A stretch of DNA of 64,000 nt from Vibrio nitrifigilis (GTDB lineage: Bacteria; Pseudomonadota; Gammaproteobacteria; Enterobacterales; Vibrionaceae), in the NCBI RefSeq assembly GCF_015686695.1, contig NZ_JADPMR010000004.1, positions 558,001 to 622,000 of the forward strand, read 5' to 3'. The notes under the pieces are model-generated. The model made no database searches. It was not told where the DNA came from and saw only the letters and a list, made by a program, of their open reading frames with translations. Positions 1 through 7,910 of the stretch are shown piece after piece. The first letter of the stretch is position 1. Each line of letters begins with the position of its first letter. A program made the translations under genes and the position numbers.

Positions 1-431
1 GTCTGTGTTTAGGTGAGGAGTGCTTGCTGATCACGATAAACGATAAGCCGATCGGTTCCGTATCCTATTACTGGGAAAATAAGGATACCCGTTGGTTGGA
101 AGTCGGAGTGATTATCTATGATTCCCACTATTGGGGGCAAGGCATTGCTTTTAAGGCTTTGATTCCTTGGATCTCGCACCTGTTTAATACATTAACGATT
201 GCTCGAGTTGGTTTAACGACTTGGTCGGGGAATCCAAGGATGATGGCTTGCGCAACAAAACTTGGGTTAAGACTCGAAGGTCGTATGCGTAAAGTCCGTT
301 ATTACCAAGGTGAATATTACGACTCAATTAAATACGGTGTCTTGAAAGAGGAATGGTTGGATCTCTGTTCCCAATTTGGTTCTACTCCCACCTTGGCGAA
401 GGTTGAAAAATCACTATCAGCGCACAGTTAA
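1..431 (+). CDS. GNAT N-acetyltransferase, RimJ/RimL-like, 5' end outside window
   Basis: The frame is open to the first bases of the window (in phase from base 3), so the true start lies upstream and about 143 C-terminal residues are visible. They contain the acetyl-CoA binding motif YWGQGIA followed by a helix, a beta strand and the segment NPRMMACATKLGLRLEGR, which is the usual C-terminal signature of RimJ/RimL-type acetyltransferases acting on protein N-termini or small amines. The TTG at 24 is probably an internal Leu codon. The next gene starts 170 bp downstream, so this is likely the end of its own transcript. The substrate cannot be told. Confidence 0.75.
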   Translation, partial: LCLGEECLLITINDKPIGSVSYYWENKDTRWLEVGVIIYDSHYWGQGIAFKALIPWISHLFNTLTIARVGLTTWSGNPRMMACATKLGLRLEGRMRKVRYYQGEYYDSIKYGVLKEEWLDLCSQFGSTPTLAKVEKSLSAHS

Positions 432-603
432 TGATTAGTTAATTCTAATGGTTTACAATTTTTATATGAACATTGTCACATTCTTTTAGTGTCTGTGTGA
501 TAGGGTAGAGGCCTGATTGCGCTACTCATTGTTAAATCAATTAGTTATTTTTCTCTTGTGTTAAATAAAGAGTGGTTGCACTACCAATAGGGAGAAAGTT
601 GTC

Positions 604-1221
604 ATGCAACCATGGCTGGAAATGGCTAAAAAGCTTCAAGCGATAGCACAGGCTGGACATGCTTATAGCAAGGATAAATTTGATTTGGAGCGGTTTGATC
701 AAGTTCAAGATATCGCCTTTCAAATGATTGCGGATTTGGCCGGGACGGACGTTGATAAAATTGAACAGCTCTACATTAATGAAACGGGTTATCCTACCCC
801 CAAAATTGATGTCCGCGGTGCAGTGTTTAAAGACGGAAAAATCTTACTCGTCAAAGAGAGAGAAGATGGCAAATGGACCTTACCGGGTGGATGGGGTGAT
901 GTGTGCGAAACGCCAACGCAAGGCGTTATGCGTGAAGTACGTGAAGAATCTGGTTACGAAGTAGCGAATCCACGCTTAGTTGCCATTAAAGATCGCGCAG
1001 TGCACGGGTATCATCCACTGTTTACATTTCATATCTACAAGTTATTTTTTCTGTGTGATTTTATTTCAGGAGAAGCAAAAGAAAATATTGAGATTTCTGA
1101 CATTGGCTTTTTCGGCCGTGATGAGATTCCCGAATTGTCAGAATCACGTACGTTACCTAAAGATATTGAAATGATGTTTGAACACTTTAACGATCCTACA
1201 TTAGATGTGTATGTCGATTGA
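604..1221 (+). CDS. Nudix hydrolase with N-terminal Nudix-associated domain
   Basis: This 205-residue protein has a complete Nudix box (GWGDVCE, seven residues, then REVREESGY) at about residues 98-119. The box binds Mg2+ and positions the diphosphate for cleavage of X-linked nucleoside diphosphates. The first 65 residues form a small helical domain like that found on ADP-ribose/sugar-nucleotide pyrophosphatases of the YjhB type. A good ribosome binding site (agggag) precedes the ATG at 604. It is flanked by gaps on both sides and followed by a weak hairpin, so it is probably monocistronic. The exact substrate is unknown. Confidence 0.85.
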   Translation: MQPWLEMAKKLQAIAQAGHAYSKDKFDLERFDQVQDIAFQMIADLAGTDVDKIEQLYINETGYPTPKIDVRGAVFKDGKILLVKEREDGKWTLPGGWGDVCETPTQGVMREVREESGYEVANPRLVAIKDRAVHGYHPLFTFHIYKLFFLCDFISGEAKENIEISDIGFFGRDEIPELSESRTLPKDIEMMFEHFNDPTLDVYVD

Positions 1222-1224
1222 TAT

Positions 1225-1250
1225 AGAACTCTCGTATTAGAGAGAGTTCT
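1225..1250 (+). terminator. Stem-loop after the Nudix gene
   Basis: AGAACTCTC and GAGAGTTCT form a 9-bp stem with an 8-base loop starting a few bases after the stop codon at 1221. It lacks a clean T-tract, so it may be a weak terminator or only a 3' stabilising hairpin. Confidence 0.4.
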
Positions 1251-1365
1251 CGTTGTAATCCCTTGGTATGCTTGACGATTTTTTCTTGGCATTATTGGTG
1301 TTGCGCATCCAGTTTTTTTAGGCCTTAATAAAACGTTAAAACACAAAATTTAAGCTCTACTTTGG

Positions 1366-1683
1366 TTAGGCAGCGTTGGTAATATTTTTAATATCTATTT
1401 CTTTTTGAGGTAAGCGCTTATTGCGAACAAGTCCTCGGCGTACGTTTTTACACATTTTGCCAAAGCGATTTAATTCATCGAATGTTGGAATTTCCCCACG
1501 TTCTATTGCGTACTCCCAATAGGTGAGTTCGGTATCCACGAGCTCCATTAATTTTTTGGGACAACCAATACATTCATTGTCAGGGCCACAAACAAATGTA
1601 TCGGCTTGATAAAGAGGAAATTCCGATTTAACCACCTCGATAATTAGGCGCATGGCGGTGCTGCGATCAGGTTTTTTACTCAT
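1366..1683 (-). CDS. Conserved small cysteine-containing protein of unknown function
   Basis: This 105-residue protein is the only leftward gene in the first 8.9 kb. I do not recognise a named family. It is soluble and helical-looking, with four cysteines: C32, C38 and C41 (Cys-x5-Cys-x2-Cys inside VCGPDNECIGCPKK) and C78. This spacing is compatible with a metal or iron-sulfur site, but that is inference. The C-terminal third is strongly basic (VRRGLVRNKR), which could suggest nucleic-acid contact. It is convergent with the Nudix gene and divergent from the isochorismatase-like gene, and has its own start region at 1683. Confidence 0.6.
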   Translation of the reverse strand: MSKKPDRSTAMRLIIEVVKSEFPLYQADTFVCGPDNECIGCPKKLMELVDTELTYWEYAIERGEIPTFDELNRFGKMCKNVRRGLVRNKRLPQKEIDIKNITNAA

Positions 1684-1809
1684 GAAGGTGATAATAATAG
1701 TTATAGTAAATGTAAGGCTATTGTATCGAATTTGTTGGAGAATGGGTACTGTATAGGCCCCATCTTTTTTATTTAGGTTTAGGTTACTTGGGTATAAGAG
1801 GGAAAAAGA

Positions 1810-2376
1810 ATGAAATTAGCCTTATTGGTTATTGATGTACAAGATGGTCTATTCAATGTTACACCACCTCCATATAAAGCAGAGCAAGTGATAAGCAATA
1901 TCAATGCCTTAACAAAATGGGCCCAGGAACAATCCTATCCTGTTGTCTTCATTCAACATGAGGAAGAGGAATTACCATTCAATAGTCCTGAGTGGCAATT
2001 GCCCACGCAATTACACACTGACCCCAGTGCCTTTTATGTACGTAAAACAACGCCCGATTCTTTTCTACATACCCAATTAGCGGCGCTTCTAGAAAAGGAG
2101 AATGTCGATCGTGTGGTTATCTGTGGTTATGCGAGTGACTTTTGTGTTGATACCACCACTCGGCGAGCGGCGGGGTTAGGTTTTCCTGTTTTATTAGTTG
2201 CAGATGCTCATACCACTCATGATAAAGCACATGCACTAGCAGCCAATATTCGTCAGCACCATAATGAGACACTCTCATCGATGAGTAGTTTTGGTGTGCC
2301 TATCAAGTTGGCAACGACTGAGTGTATTTTGAAAAACTTAAATGGGGCACAACAGTTTTTTGATATCAAATTATAG
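1810..2376 (+). CDS. Isochorismatase-family cysteine hydrolase
   Basis: This 188-residue protein carries the family's catalytic triad: Asp9 in VIDVQDG, Lys79 in VRKTTPDSF and Cys112 in CGYASDFCVDTT, followed by the conserved TTRRA helix. Members hydrolyse amide or vinyl-ether bonds in small molecules (nicotinamide, N-carbamoylsarcosine, isochorismate); the sequence does not decide which. The length is typical for the single-domain form. A strong intrinsic terminator lies about 90 bp past the stop, so it appears to be a single-gene unit. Confidence 0.85.
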   Translation: MKLALLVIDVQDGLFNVTPPPYKAEQVISNINALTKWAQEQSYPVVFIQHEEEELPFNSPEWQLPTQLHTDPSAFYVRKTTPDSFLHTQLAALLEKENVDRVVICGYASDFCVDTTTRRAAGLGFPVLLVADAHTTHDKAHALAANIRQHHNETLSSMSSFGVPIKLATTECILKNLNGAQQFFDIKL

Positions 2377-2390
2377 TGACTTCTCGGCGC

Positions 2391-2453
2391 TGCCTCAGCG
2401 TAAATGTTTTCTGTTAGGCAAGACATTGATTCATTTCTAGTTTAAAAATCTGT
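2391..2453 (+). repeat. Degenerate half-A copy of the dispersed palindromic element
   Basis: The segment with CAGCG, a run like TGTTAGGCAAGAC, and TTGATT..ATTTCTAG..TTTAAAAATC aligns by eye to the A half of the element seen intact at 6871-7126 and 62591-62856, but it lacks the terminal repeat. The match is eroded. Confidence 0.35.
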
Positions 2454-2465
2454 ATGACGAATGAC

Positions 2466-2503
2466 AACGCTCTTCAAAATAATGGCTTGAAGAGCGTTTT
2501 TTT
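2466..2503 (+). terminator. Intrinsic terminator
   Basis: AACGCTCTTCAA pairs perfectly with TTGAAGAGCGTT (12 bp, 9-base loop) and is followed by a run of seven T. It ends the transcript of the isochorismatase-like gene. Confidence 0.85.
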
Positions 2504-2665
2504 GGCTGCGATATGTCTCATAGGCAATAAAAGGTTACGAGAGGGTATACACCTTGTTACATAAAATGCTATAACGGACTGAGTACTATTATTAACCAGT
2601 AAATGTCAGCGCCGTACGCGATGGTCGTTTGCGAGTAACCGTCATTCATTATGCCAAGGTTGTTT

Positions 2666-3196
2666 ATGGAACCTAGTGTGAGTATTAGCCCGTTAGCTCA
2701 ACAGCATTATGCCGAACTGGTCGCCTTGTCGGTGACACCGTCACAGCTTCGCTATGTGGGCAGTATGGATATGATACTTTCTAGTGTGGGTTTTGACGTG
2801 CATCCTTATGTCGTATTATCTCACCATAATAAGGGAATTGAGTGCGTGATCGGTTTTTTCCTCGTCGATACTCGCTATGGCGCTCAGTTTCACTGCGCGC
2901 CACTTAATGCGTTGGGTTTACGAGCGTTTTTTATTGATCAGCGTTACCAGCATAACGGTTATGCCCGAGCGGTATTACGCATATTGCCTGCGTATCTTCA
3001 AAAACGGTATGCTCAGCACGAGTCAATTTATCTAACGGTTCATCAGGAACATAAAAAAGCTCAAGCCCTCTATCAGCATGCTGGTTTTGTCAATTGTGAT
3101 GTGACTTATCAAAATAATAATGGTGATGAGCTTGTTGTAATGAAATGGCCTGCAGTGACTGAGCCTTTAGGTGCAAATCAGGAGCGTTTGTCATGA
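2666..3196 (+). CDS. GNAT N-acetyltransferase coupled to macrodomain gene
   Basis: This GNAT-fold protein of about 176 residues has an acetyl-CoA motif QHNGYA (an R/Q-x-x-G-x-A variant) and the C-terminal signature KKAQALYQHAGF. I prefer ATG 2666 because AAGG lies six bases upstream; an in-frame ATG at 2651 lacks a ribosome binding site. Its stop overlaps the start of the macrodomain gene (ATGA at 3193-3196), which indicates translational coupling and a possible shared function. The acetyl acceptor is unknown. Confidence 0.75.
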   Translation: MEPSVSISPLAQQHYAELVALSVTPSQLRYVGSMDMILSSVGFDVHPYVVLSHHNKGIECVIGFFLVDTRYGAQFHCAPLNALGLRAFFIDQRYQHNGYARAVLRILPAYLQKRYAQHESIYLTVHQEHKKAQALYQHAGFVNCDVTYQNNNGDELVVMKWPAVTEPLGANQERLS

Positions 3197-3702
3197 TAGA
3201 ACTGATTTGTGGAGACATTACTCAGGCAAAAGTGGATGCAATTGTTAACGCGGCTAACTGCTCTCTACTTGGTGGTGGCGGGGTCGATGGCGCCATTCAT
3301 CGTGCAGCTGGTCCAGAATTACTAGCGGCGTGCCAAGCTCTGCCTGAAGTGGATGGGGTTCGTTGTCCGACGGGTGAAGCTCGCCTTACTCCGGCGGGAA
3401 ACTTATCTGCACAGTATGTCATTCACACCGTTGGACCTATTTATGATCAAGTTCGTCATCCTGAAAGGTTATTAGCTAAAGCCTATGAATCATCATTGGA
3501 GCTTGCGGAACAAACCCATTGTAACAGTATTGCGTTTCCTGCGATCTCATGTGGAGTTTATGGCTTTCCCCACGATGAAGCGGCTTTTATCGCTTTAAAT
3601 ACCTGTTTAAATGCAGAAATCCCAAATCTGCATATCCAATTTTATCTATTCAAACCACTCGATCTGACTATCTGGCAACACACGCTCAATAGTCTCCTCT
3701 GA
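3193..3702 (+). CDS. ymdB: Macrodomain O-acetyl-ADP-ribose deacetylase (YmdB-like)
   Basis: This 169-residue single macrodomain resembles E. coli YmdB. Visible hallmarks are GDITQAKVDAIVNAAN at the N-terminus (ADP-ribose binding Asp and Asn), the glycine-rich loop LLGGGGVDGAIHRAAG with the catalytic-region Asp, and AISCGVYGFP near residue 115-125 (diphosphate loop). Family members hydrolyse O-acetyl-ADP-ribose and can remove mono-ADP-ribose from proteins; YmdB also modulates RNase III in E. coli. The start overlaps the preceding acetyltransferase stop by four bases. The symbol is by homology. Confidence 0.88.
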   Translation: MIELICGDITQAKVDAIVNAANCSLLGGGGVDGAIHRAAGPELLAACQALPEVDGVRCPTGEARLTPAGNLSAQYVIHTVGPIYDQVRHPERLLAKAYESSLELAEQTHCNSIAFPAISCGVYGFPHDEAAFIALNTCLNAEIPNLHIQFYLFKPLDLTIWQHTLNSLL

Positions 3703-3802
3703 TCCCAACTCCAAGCTTTCTTTTATAGGTGGAATGGCGTTTTGTCGTTCGACTTTCTTACGGTCTTTAGACCGCGATACTCTCTAAATAAGGACTCAAA
3801 GT

Positions 3803-4558
3803 ATGACTCAGTCACAAGTATGGAATTCATCAAAATATGCCAAAGATGCCGAATTTGTATCGCGATTGGGCTTGCCAGTCGTTGATTTATTAGCCCCTCA
3901 GCGCGGGGAGCGTATTCTCGATCTGGGTTGTGGCGATGGGACATTAGCACAACATCTGGTTGAGTATGGTTGTCATATCGTCGGCGTTGATGCCAGTGAC
4001 AGTATGATTGACGCTGCCAAAAGCAAAGGTATTGAAGCCTATGTAAAAAGCGGGGAAGAGCTCAATTATCAGCAAGAGTTTGATGCCGTGTTCAGTAATG
4101 CCGCGTTACATTGGATGACAAACAGCGACGCGGTGATCACAGGTGTTGCTCAATCACTAAAAACCGGTGGCCGTTTCGTAGCCGAAATGGGCGGTTATGG
4201 CAATATCGCAGCAATTCGTGAGGCCATTGAAACGGTTTTCAACAATCACCCTGAATATGGAAGTTATCAATCACCTTGGTATTTCCCATCACCACAACAG
4301 TATGAAAAACAATTACTTTCACATGGATTTAAAGTGGAATATATTGAATTAATCCCAAGGCCAACTCCGGTACAATCAGGAATTATTGAATGGCTTAAGA
4401 TTTTTGCCGCCCATGCGATTGGTCATTTAACACCGACACAGCAGCAGGTGTTTTTTGGTGAGGTTGAAAGCTTGGTGAAAACAAAACTGTATTCAGAACA
4501 GGAAGGCTGGGTGGCGGATTATGTAAGGTTGCGCTTTAAAGCGATAAAGACGGCATAG
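3803..4558 (+). CDS. Class I SAM-dependent methyltransferase, Tam-like
   Basis: This 251-residue Rossmann-fold methyltransferase has motif I ILDLGCGDGTLAQHL, an acidic end of strand 2 (VGVDASDSMI) and the post-motif NAALHWM. The NAALHW segment is typical of trans-aconitate 2-methyltransferase and relatives, so a small-molecule carboxylate is a plausible acceptor, but the substrate is not established. AAGGA precedes the ATG. The following GNAT gene starts 21 bp after its stop, so the two probably form a two-gene transcript. Confidence 0.85.
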   Translation: MTQSQVWNSSKYAKDAEFVSRLGLPVVDLLAPQRGERILDLGCGDGTLAQHLVEYGCHIVGVDASDSMIDAAKSKGIEAYVKSGEELNYQQEFDAVFSNAALHWMTNSDAVITGVAQSLKTGGRFVAEMGGYGNIAAIREAIETVFNNHPEYGSYQSPWYFPSPQQYEKQLLSHGFKVEYIELIPRPTPVQSGIIEWLKIFAAHAIGHLTPTQQQVFFGEVESLVKTKLYSEQEGWVADYVRLRFKAIKTA

Positions 4559-4579
4559 TAATAAAATAAGGAAATGAAT

Positions 4580-5014
4580 ATGTTGCAAATTCGAACCATG
4601 GAAATTGATGATTATAACCACGTGATTGAGTTGTGGTATCAAACCGAAAACTTACGAATGAGAGATAGCGATTCACGAGAAAATATTGGTCGATATTTGC
4701 AGCATAATCCAGGCCTGAGCTTTGTGGCTTTTAACAATAATAAATTGGTGGGTGCCATTTTAGTTGGCACTGATGGTCGACGCGGATACGTTCAGCATCT
4801 GTCTGTTGATAAGCTGTGCCGTGGTCAGGGAGTTGGACGTCAATTAATTGCCCATGCAGTCGACGCCTTAGCCAAGGTTGGCATTGATAAAACCCATTTA
4901 TTTGTATTCAACGGAAATAAATCGGCTCAAGCGTTCTATGACCGTTTAGGCTGGGAACCTCGTGATGACGTTCGTATGTTCAGTTTTAATAGTAGTAATA
5001 ATGAAAATATATAA
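4580..5014 (+). CDS. GNAT N-acetyltransferase
   Basis: This GNAT domain of about 144 residues has the acetyl-CoA pyrophosphate loop CRGQGVGRQL and the terminal NKSAQAFYDRLGW signature, resembling the YpeA/RimI-like stand-alone acetyltransferases. ATG 4580 is favoured over 4574 because AAGGA ends seven bases before it, whereas 4574 abuts the Shine-Dalgarno. It sits immediately behind the methyltransferase gene. A solo half-element begins just after its stop codon. Confidence 0.8.
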   Translation: MLQIRTMEIDDYNHVIELWYQTENLRMRDSDSRENIGRYLQHNPGLSFVAFNNNKLVGAILVGTDGRRGYVQHLSVDKLCRGQGVGRQLIAHAVDALAKVGIDKTHLFVFNGNKSAQAFYDRLGWEPRDDVRMFSFNSSNNENI

Positions 5015-5020
5015 ACGGTC

Positions 5021-5117
5021 ATAGCCCAGTAACCTCAAGATGCTGTTTCAGCGCGAATATATTCGCTCTTAGGTAAGGCTCTGATTTGAAGCCATAGTGA
5101 TTCTGCGTTGAACATCA
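5021..5117 (+). repeat. Solo A-half of the dispersed palindromic element
   Basis: It starts with a terminal repeat (CCCAGTAACCTCAAGATGC) and continues through TTTCAGCG..TATTCGCTCTTAGG..AAGGC..TGATTTGAAG..CATAGTGATTCTGCGTTG. It matches the A half of the full elements at 6871 and 62591 and then stops, without the second arm of the hairpin. Confidence 0.8.
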
Positions 5118-5278
5118 ATATTGCCATTAATGACGGGGGTTTTTGGGCAATTTGCAAAAGAGTCCCTCTTTTTTGAGAGCAATATAACATATTGATAATT
5201 GATATAAATTGTGGGTGTGTATATGATTTGCCCCTATGACTAATGCCCTTATAGGGCGCAAACAACGTTGGTAATAAC

Positions 5279-5494
5279 ATGGCAAATTTTAATGAATATA
5301 AAGTCGTCTCTATTGTTGAAGGCGGTTGCGGCACAATTTTACTCGGTTCAAGTGGCCTTCCTTTGCAACGCTTGGAAGCGGAGTTGAATCGTTATGCGCA
5401 AGATGGCTGGCAAGTTGTTTTTCAAGTGATTGAGAAAAAACGGTTTATGCTCTTTTGGCAGCGTGAAGCTGTTATTTTAACTCTCGGCCGCTAA
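5279..5494 (+). CDS. DUF4177-family small protein
   Basis: This 71-residue protein has the DUF4177 pattern: an N-terminal strand FNEYKVVSIVEGG, a helix LQRLEAELNRYAQDGWQVV, and a C-terminal strand ending in VILTLGR. The family has no known biochemical role. Its stop is one base from the TTG start of the YidD gene, so the two are probably translationally coupled. The upstream region carries the solo element half but no obvious promoter could be fixed. Confidence 0.75.
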   Translation: MANFNEYKVVSIVEGGCGTILLGSSGLPLQRLEAELNRYAQDGWQVVFQVIEKKRFMLFWQREAVILTLGR

Positions 5495-5495
5495 T

Positions 5496-5717
5496 TTGCG
5501 TCGCTTATCGTTAGCCTTGATCCGCTTCTATCAAAGAACAGGCGGATCTCGGCGCTGGTTTCAAACGGAGTGTAATTTTGAGCCCACGTGTTCGGAATAC
5601 ACTCGGTTATGCATTGAAAAATATGGCGCACTCAAAGGTTGGAAACTTGGGTTGGCACGTATTCGTCGATGTAATCATCCAGATTTAGTCGAAAAGATTC
5701 GTGATGAGGTCCCATAA
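5496..5717 (+). CDS. YidD-family membrane protein insertion factor, stand-alone copy
   Basis: This 73-residue protein shows the YidD hallmarks CNFEPTCSEYTRLCIEKYGALKGWKLGLARIRRCNHP (three conserved Cys regions around PTCSEY and RRCNH). YidD proteins are small amphipathic membrane-associated proteins that assist YidC/Sec insertion. This copy is not beside rpmH-rnpA-yidC, where the housekeeping gene normally lies, so it is likely a paralogue. The start is TTG one base after the preceding stop, and the stop abuts the next ATG. Confidence 0.8.
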   Translation: MRRLSLALIRFYQRTGGSRRWFQTECNFEPTCSEYTRLCIEKYGALKGWKLGLARIRRCNHPDLVEKIRDEVP

Positions 5718-6122
5718 ATGAATATCTTCGAATCGACCCGTGATTTAGAAGAAAAAGAGCAAGCTTTAAGTCAACAAGTCCATGCCTTAGAGGCGACGCG
5801 CAAACGCTATTACTTTGCCCAACTAGCGGAGCGAATTAAAGATCCCGATACGTATGCAGTACTAAATTGGTCGTTTATTGGTGGCTTTCACCATCTTTAT
5901 CTCGGTCGATATGGCTTATTTGCGGGGGAAATCTTTCTATTAATTGTTGCAATTACGACGATTTCACTGGGTATTATTTCCGGTTGGTTTATTATCGGTT
6001 TATTAGTGTTATTTGAATTACCTCAGCTATTTTGCTCACAAAAAATTGTCCGCCAGTATAATTATTCTGTTTCTACAAAAATACTTTGTGAAGCGAGAGA
6101 AAAACCACTGGTAGAACAATAA
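5718..6122 (+). CDS. TM2-domain membrane protein
   Basis: The protein has 134 residues. Residues 1-45 are a charged coiled-coil-like helix (LEEKEQALSQQVHALEATRKR). They are followed by a TM2 domain: a first hydrophobic segment with GGFHHLYLGRYGLFAGEIF and a second one (ISGWFIIGLLVLFELPQLF). TM2 proteins sit in the inner membrane; their function is largely unknown. The ATG immediately follows the YidD stop, so DUF4177, YidD and TM2 form one tight operon. Confidence 0.75.
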   Translation: MNIFESTRDLEEKEQALSQQVHALEATRKRYYFAQLAERIKDPDTYAVLNWSFIGGFHHLYLGRYGLFAGEIFLLIVAITTISLGIISGWFIIGLLVLFELPQLFCSQKIVRQYNYSVSTKILCEAREKPLVEQ

Positions 6123-6239
6123 CGTCTTGTTATACTTAGCGATATTGTCTCGTTGCTTTTTGTAGGGTACAACGAGCACGACTAAGTATTTAAGAGGTAT
6201 CACATTGGTGTTACACATCAATTGTATTTAAGGTGAGTT

Positions 6240-6686
6240 ATGTCGTTATCAATCACTCTCGCCACCATGCAGGACGTGACAGCTATTCATAGTTTGACAT
6301 CACAACTTGGTTACCATGCCGATCAAGAGCAATCCCGCCAGTGGTTACATCAAATGCTTCACTCAGACAGCCATGCTGTATTTGTCGCCAAGCGTGATGA
6401 ATTAACCTTAGGTTGGGTGGCAGTAGAAAAGCGGTTATTTCTTGAGTCGGGCTTTAAAGCCGAAATCACGGGCTTAGTTGTGGCCGATGTTGAACGCCGT
6501 GCAGGAATCGGCCGAGCATTGGTCGAACAGGCAAAAGAATGGGCAACAGTCCACGGACTAACAGAGCTAGTGGTGCGCTCAAATATTAGCCGTGAGCACT
6601 CCCATCTGTTTTATCAAAGGATAGGGTTCCATCATCAGAAAACGGCGCATCAATATCAGATGGAATTACCTGTACTCCCTTTTTAA
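6240..6686 (+). CDS. GNAT N-acetyltransferase
   Basis: This 148-residue GNAT protein carries EITGLVVADVERRAGIGRAL, with the RRAGIG acetyl-CoA loop, and the closing EHSHLFYQRIGFHHQKTAHQ, similar to the AAC(6')/small-acceptor group. AAGGTGAG precedes the ATG. It lies 117 bp after the TM2 gene and is followed by a hairpin at 6711-6742, so it is probably independent. The acceptor is unknown. Confidence 0.8.
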   Translation: MSLSITLATMQDVTAIHSLTSQLGYHADQEQSRQWLHQMLHSDSHAVFVAKRDELTLGWVAVEKRLFLESGFKAEITGLVVADVERRAGIGRALVEQAKEWATVHGLTELVVRSNISREHSHLFYQRIGFHHQKTAHQYQMELPVLPF

Positions 6687-6710
6687 CGACCGTTTTTAAA
6701 TACTCTGCAT

Positions 6711-6742
6711 TTCATTGGCAGTTCACATACGTTGCCAATGAA
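6711..6742 (+). terminator. Stem-loop after GNAT gene
   Basis: TTCATTGGCA and TGCCAATGAA form a perfect 10-bp stem with a 12-base loop 25 bp after the stop. There is no T-tract after the stem, so termination efficiency is doubtful. Confidence 0.5.
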
Positions 6743-6747
6743 TGCTA

Positions 6748-6817
6748 ACTCCAGTCACCCCATGATTCTGTTGCAGCGGGAATGGTTTCTGACCCTAGAA
6801 GTAGACAATAAGCAAAC
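6748..6817 (+). repeat. Degenerate A-half element next to a full copy
   Basis: CCAGTCACCCCATGATTCTG, then TTGCAGCGGGAATGGTTTCT and an eroded remainder, align by eye to the start of the A half. It lies about 60 bp before the full-length element at 6871. Confidence 0.4.
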
Positions 6818-6870
6818 TTAACGGAACTCTTGTATTAGTAAGAGGTCTCAATTTTTAATTATCTTATTGA

Positions 6871-7126
6871 ATATACACAAGTAATCTCAAAATACTGTTG
6901 CAGTGAGAATGGTTTCGCTTTTAGTCAAGGCCCTGATTTGAACACATAGTTATTCTTCGTCAAAAATCAGTAACACAGACTAAGAATGAATAAAACTCGT
7001 CTTTAGGGAGCTTATCAATAAGCCTAGTTTTGCGCTCAAACACGTCGAAAGTTTATGTGATTGAGCTTTACCTACGCGTATTGACGAAGCGATTATTCCT
7101 GCATTTTGCGGTCATTTGGGCATATA
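6871..7126 (+). repeat. Full-length dispersed palindromic element (A half then B half)
   Basis: About 256 bp bounded by ATATACACAAGTAATCTCAA and the inverted TGCGGTCATTTGGGCATAT. The A half runs to about 7000 and contains TGATTTGAACACATAGTTATTC and a complementary return arm AATCAGTAACACAGACTAAG. The B half contains GGGAGCTTATCAATAAGCC and GTGATTGAGCTTTACC. The order and both halves match the inverted copy at 62591-62856. There is no coding potential of its own and no transposase, so it resembles a MITE or an ERIC-type intergenic repeat. Confidence 0.8.
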
Positions 7127-7164
7127 AGATATTTTTCGAGCGATTAAATAACAGTAGGAAATAT

Positions 7165-7797
7165 ATGACAAAACATCACGCATACCTTTTTGATATGGAT
7201 GGTACTTTAGTCAATTCAGAACCCTTGAAGGGTAAAGCGATTGCAATGGCATGCGAAGAGTATGGTGCAAACATTGATTATCATATCTATCAGGCTGTAA
7301 TGGGGCAAAATTGGGAGCAAGTGACGCAGCATTTTTTTGATCAAGGAAATATTCAGCCTCCGTTCGACGAATTCAACGTGAAATTTCGCGCTCATTACGA
7401 GCGTTTACTTAATGAGCAACTGACGCTTAATCCTGGCGCCCGTGAATACCTAGAATCATTAGCAAAACAGAGCAAGTCACTTGCTTTAGTCAGTTCTGCC
7501 GCTCGCTGGATGGTTGAACATATACTGCAGCAGCTTGAATTGACGCATCTGTTTTCGGTCATGATTTGTCGTGAGGATGTACAAAAACATAAACCTGATC
7601 CAGAAGCTTACGTATCAGCGCTTAAACAGTTAGGTGTGGACGCTTCCCAAGCTATCATTTTTGAGGATTCTGCAGCGGGCATCGAAGCGGGTGTTGCGGC
7701 TGGTTGTGAAGTGATTGCGATTGCGCATGATTTCAATGGTAGTAACGATTTTAGTAAAGCGAAACAGACAATTACAGATTTTGCTCTACTGATGTAA
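7165..7797 (+). CDS. HAD-superfamily phosphatase, beta-phosphoglucomutase-like subgroup
   Basis: This protein of about 210 residues has HAD motif I FDMDGTLVNSEPL near its N-terminus, motif II LVSSAAR, the motif III lysine in KHKPDPEAY and motif IV FEDSAAGIEAGVAAG, with a helical cap between motifs I and II. It probably dephosphorylates a small phosphorylated metabolite. The frame is open back to 7030, but that part is inside the repeat element. ATG 7165 has AGGAA upstream and begins exactly at the conserved HAD start, so it is the real start. Confidence 0.85.
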   Translation: MTKHHAYLFDMDGTLVNSEPLKGKAIAMACEEYGANIDYHIYQAVMGQNWEQVTQHFFDQGNIQPPFDEFNVKFRAHYERLLNEQLTLNPGAREYLESLAKQSKSLALVSSAARWMVEHILQQLELTHLFSVMICREDVQKHKPDPEAYVSALKQLGVDASQAIIFEDSAAGIEAGVAAGCEVIAIAHDFNGSNDFSKAKQTITDFALLM

Positions 7798-7910
7798 TCA
7801 AATTTACTCCCATCTTTACTTAAGTAAGGTCAAGACGCTGGTCGAGTGAGAAGGTGTCATTTATGATAGAGTTTTCTATGTAATTGTTGTGATTAAAGCC
7901 ATACACCAAG

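Noticed and set aside
5035..5334. Minus-strand frame across the gap before the DUF4177 gene
   Set aside because: It covers the solo repeat and runs into the opposite strand of a real gene; no ribosome binding site.
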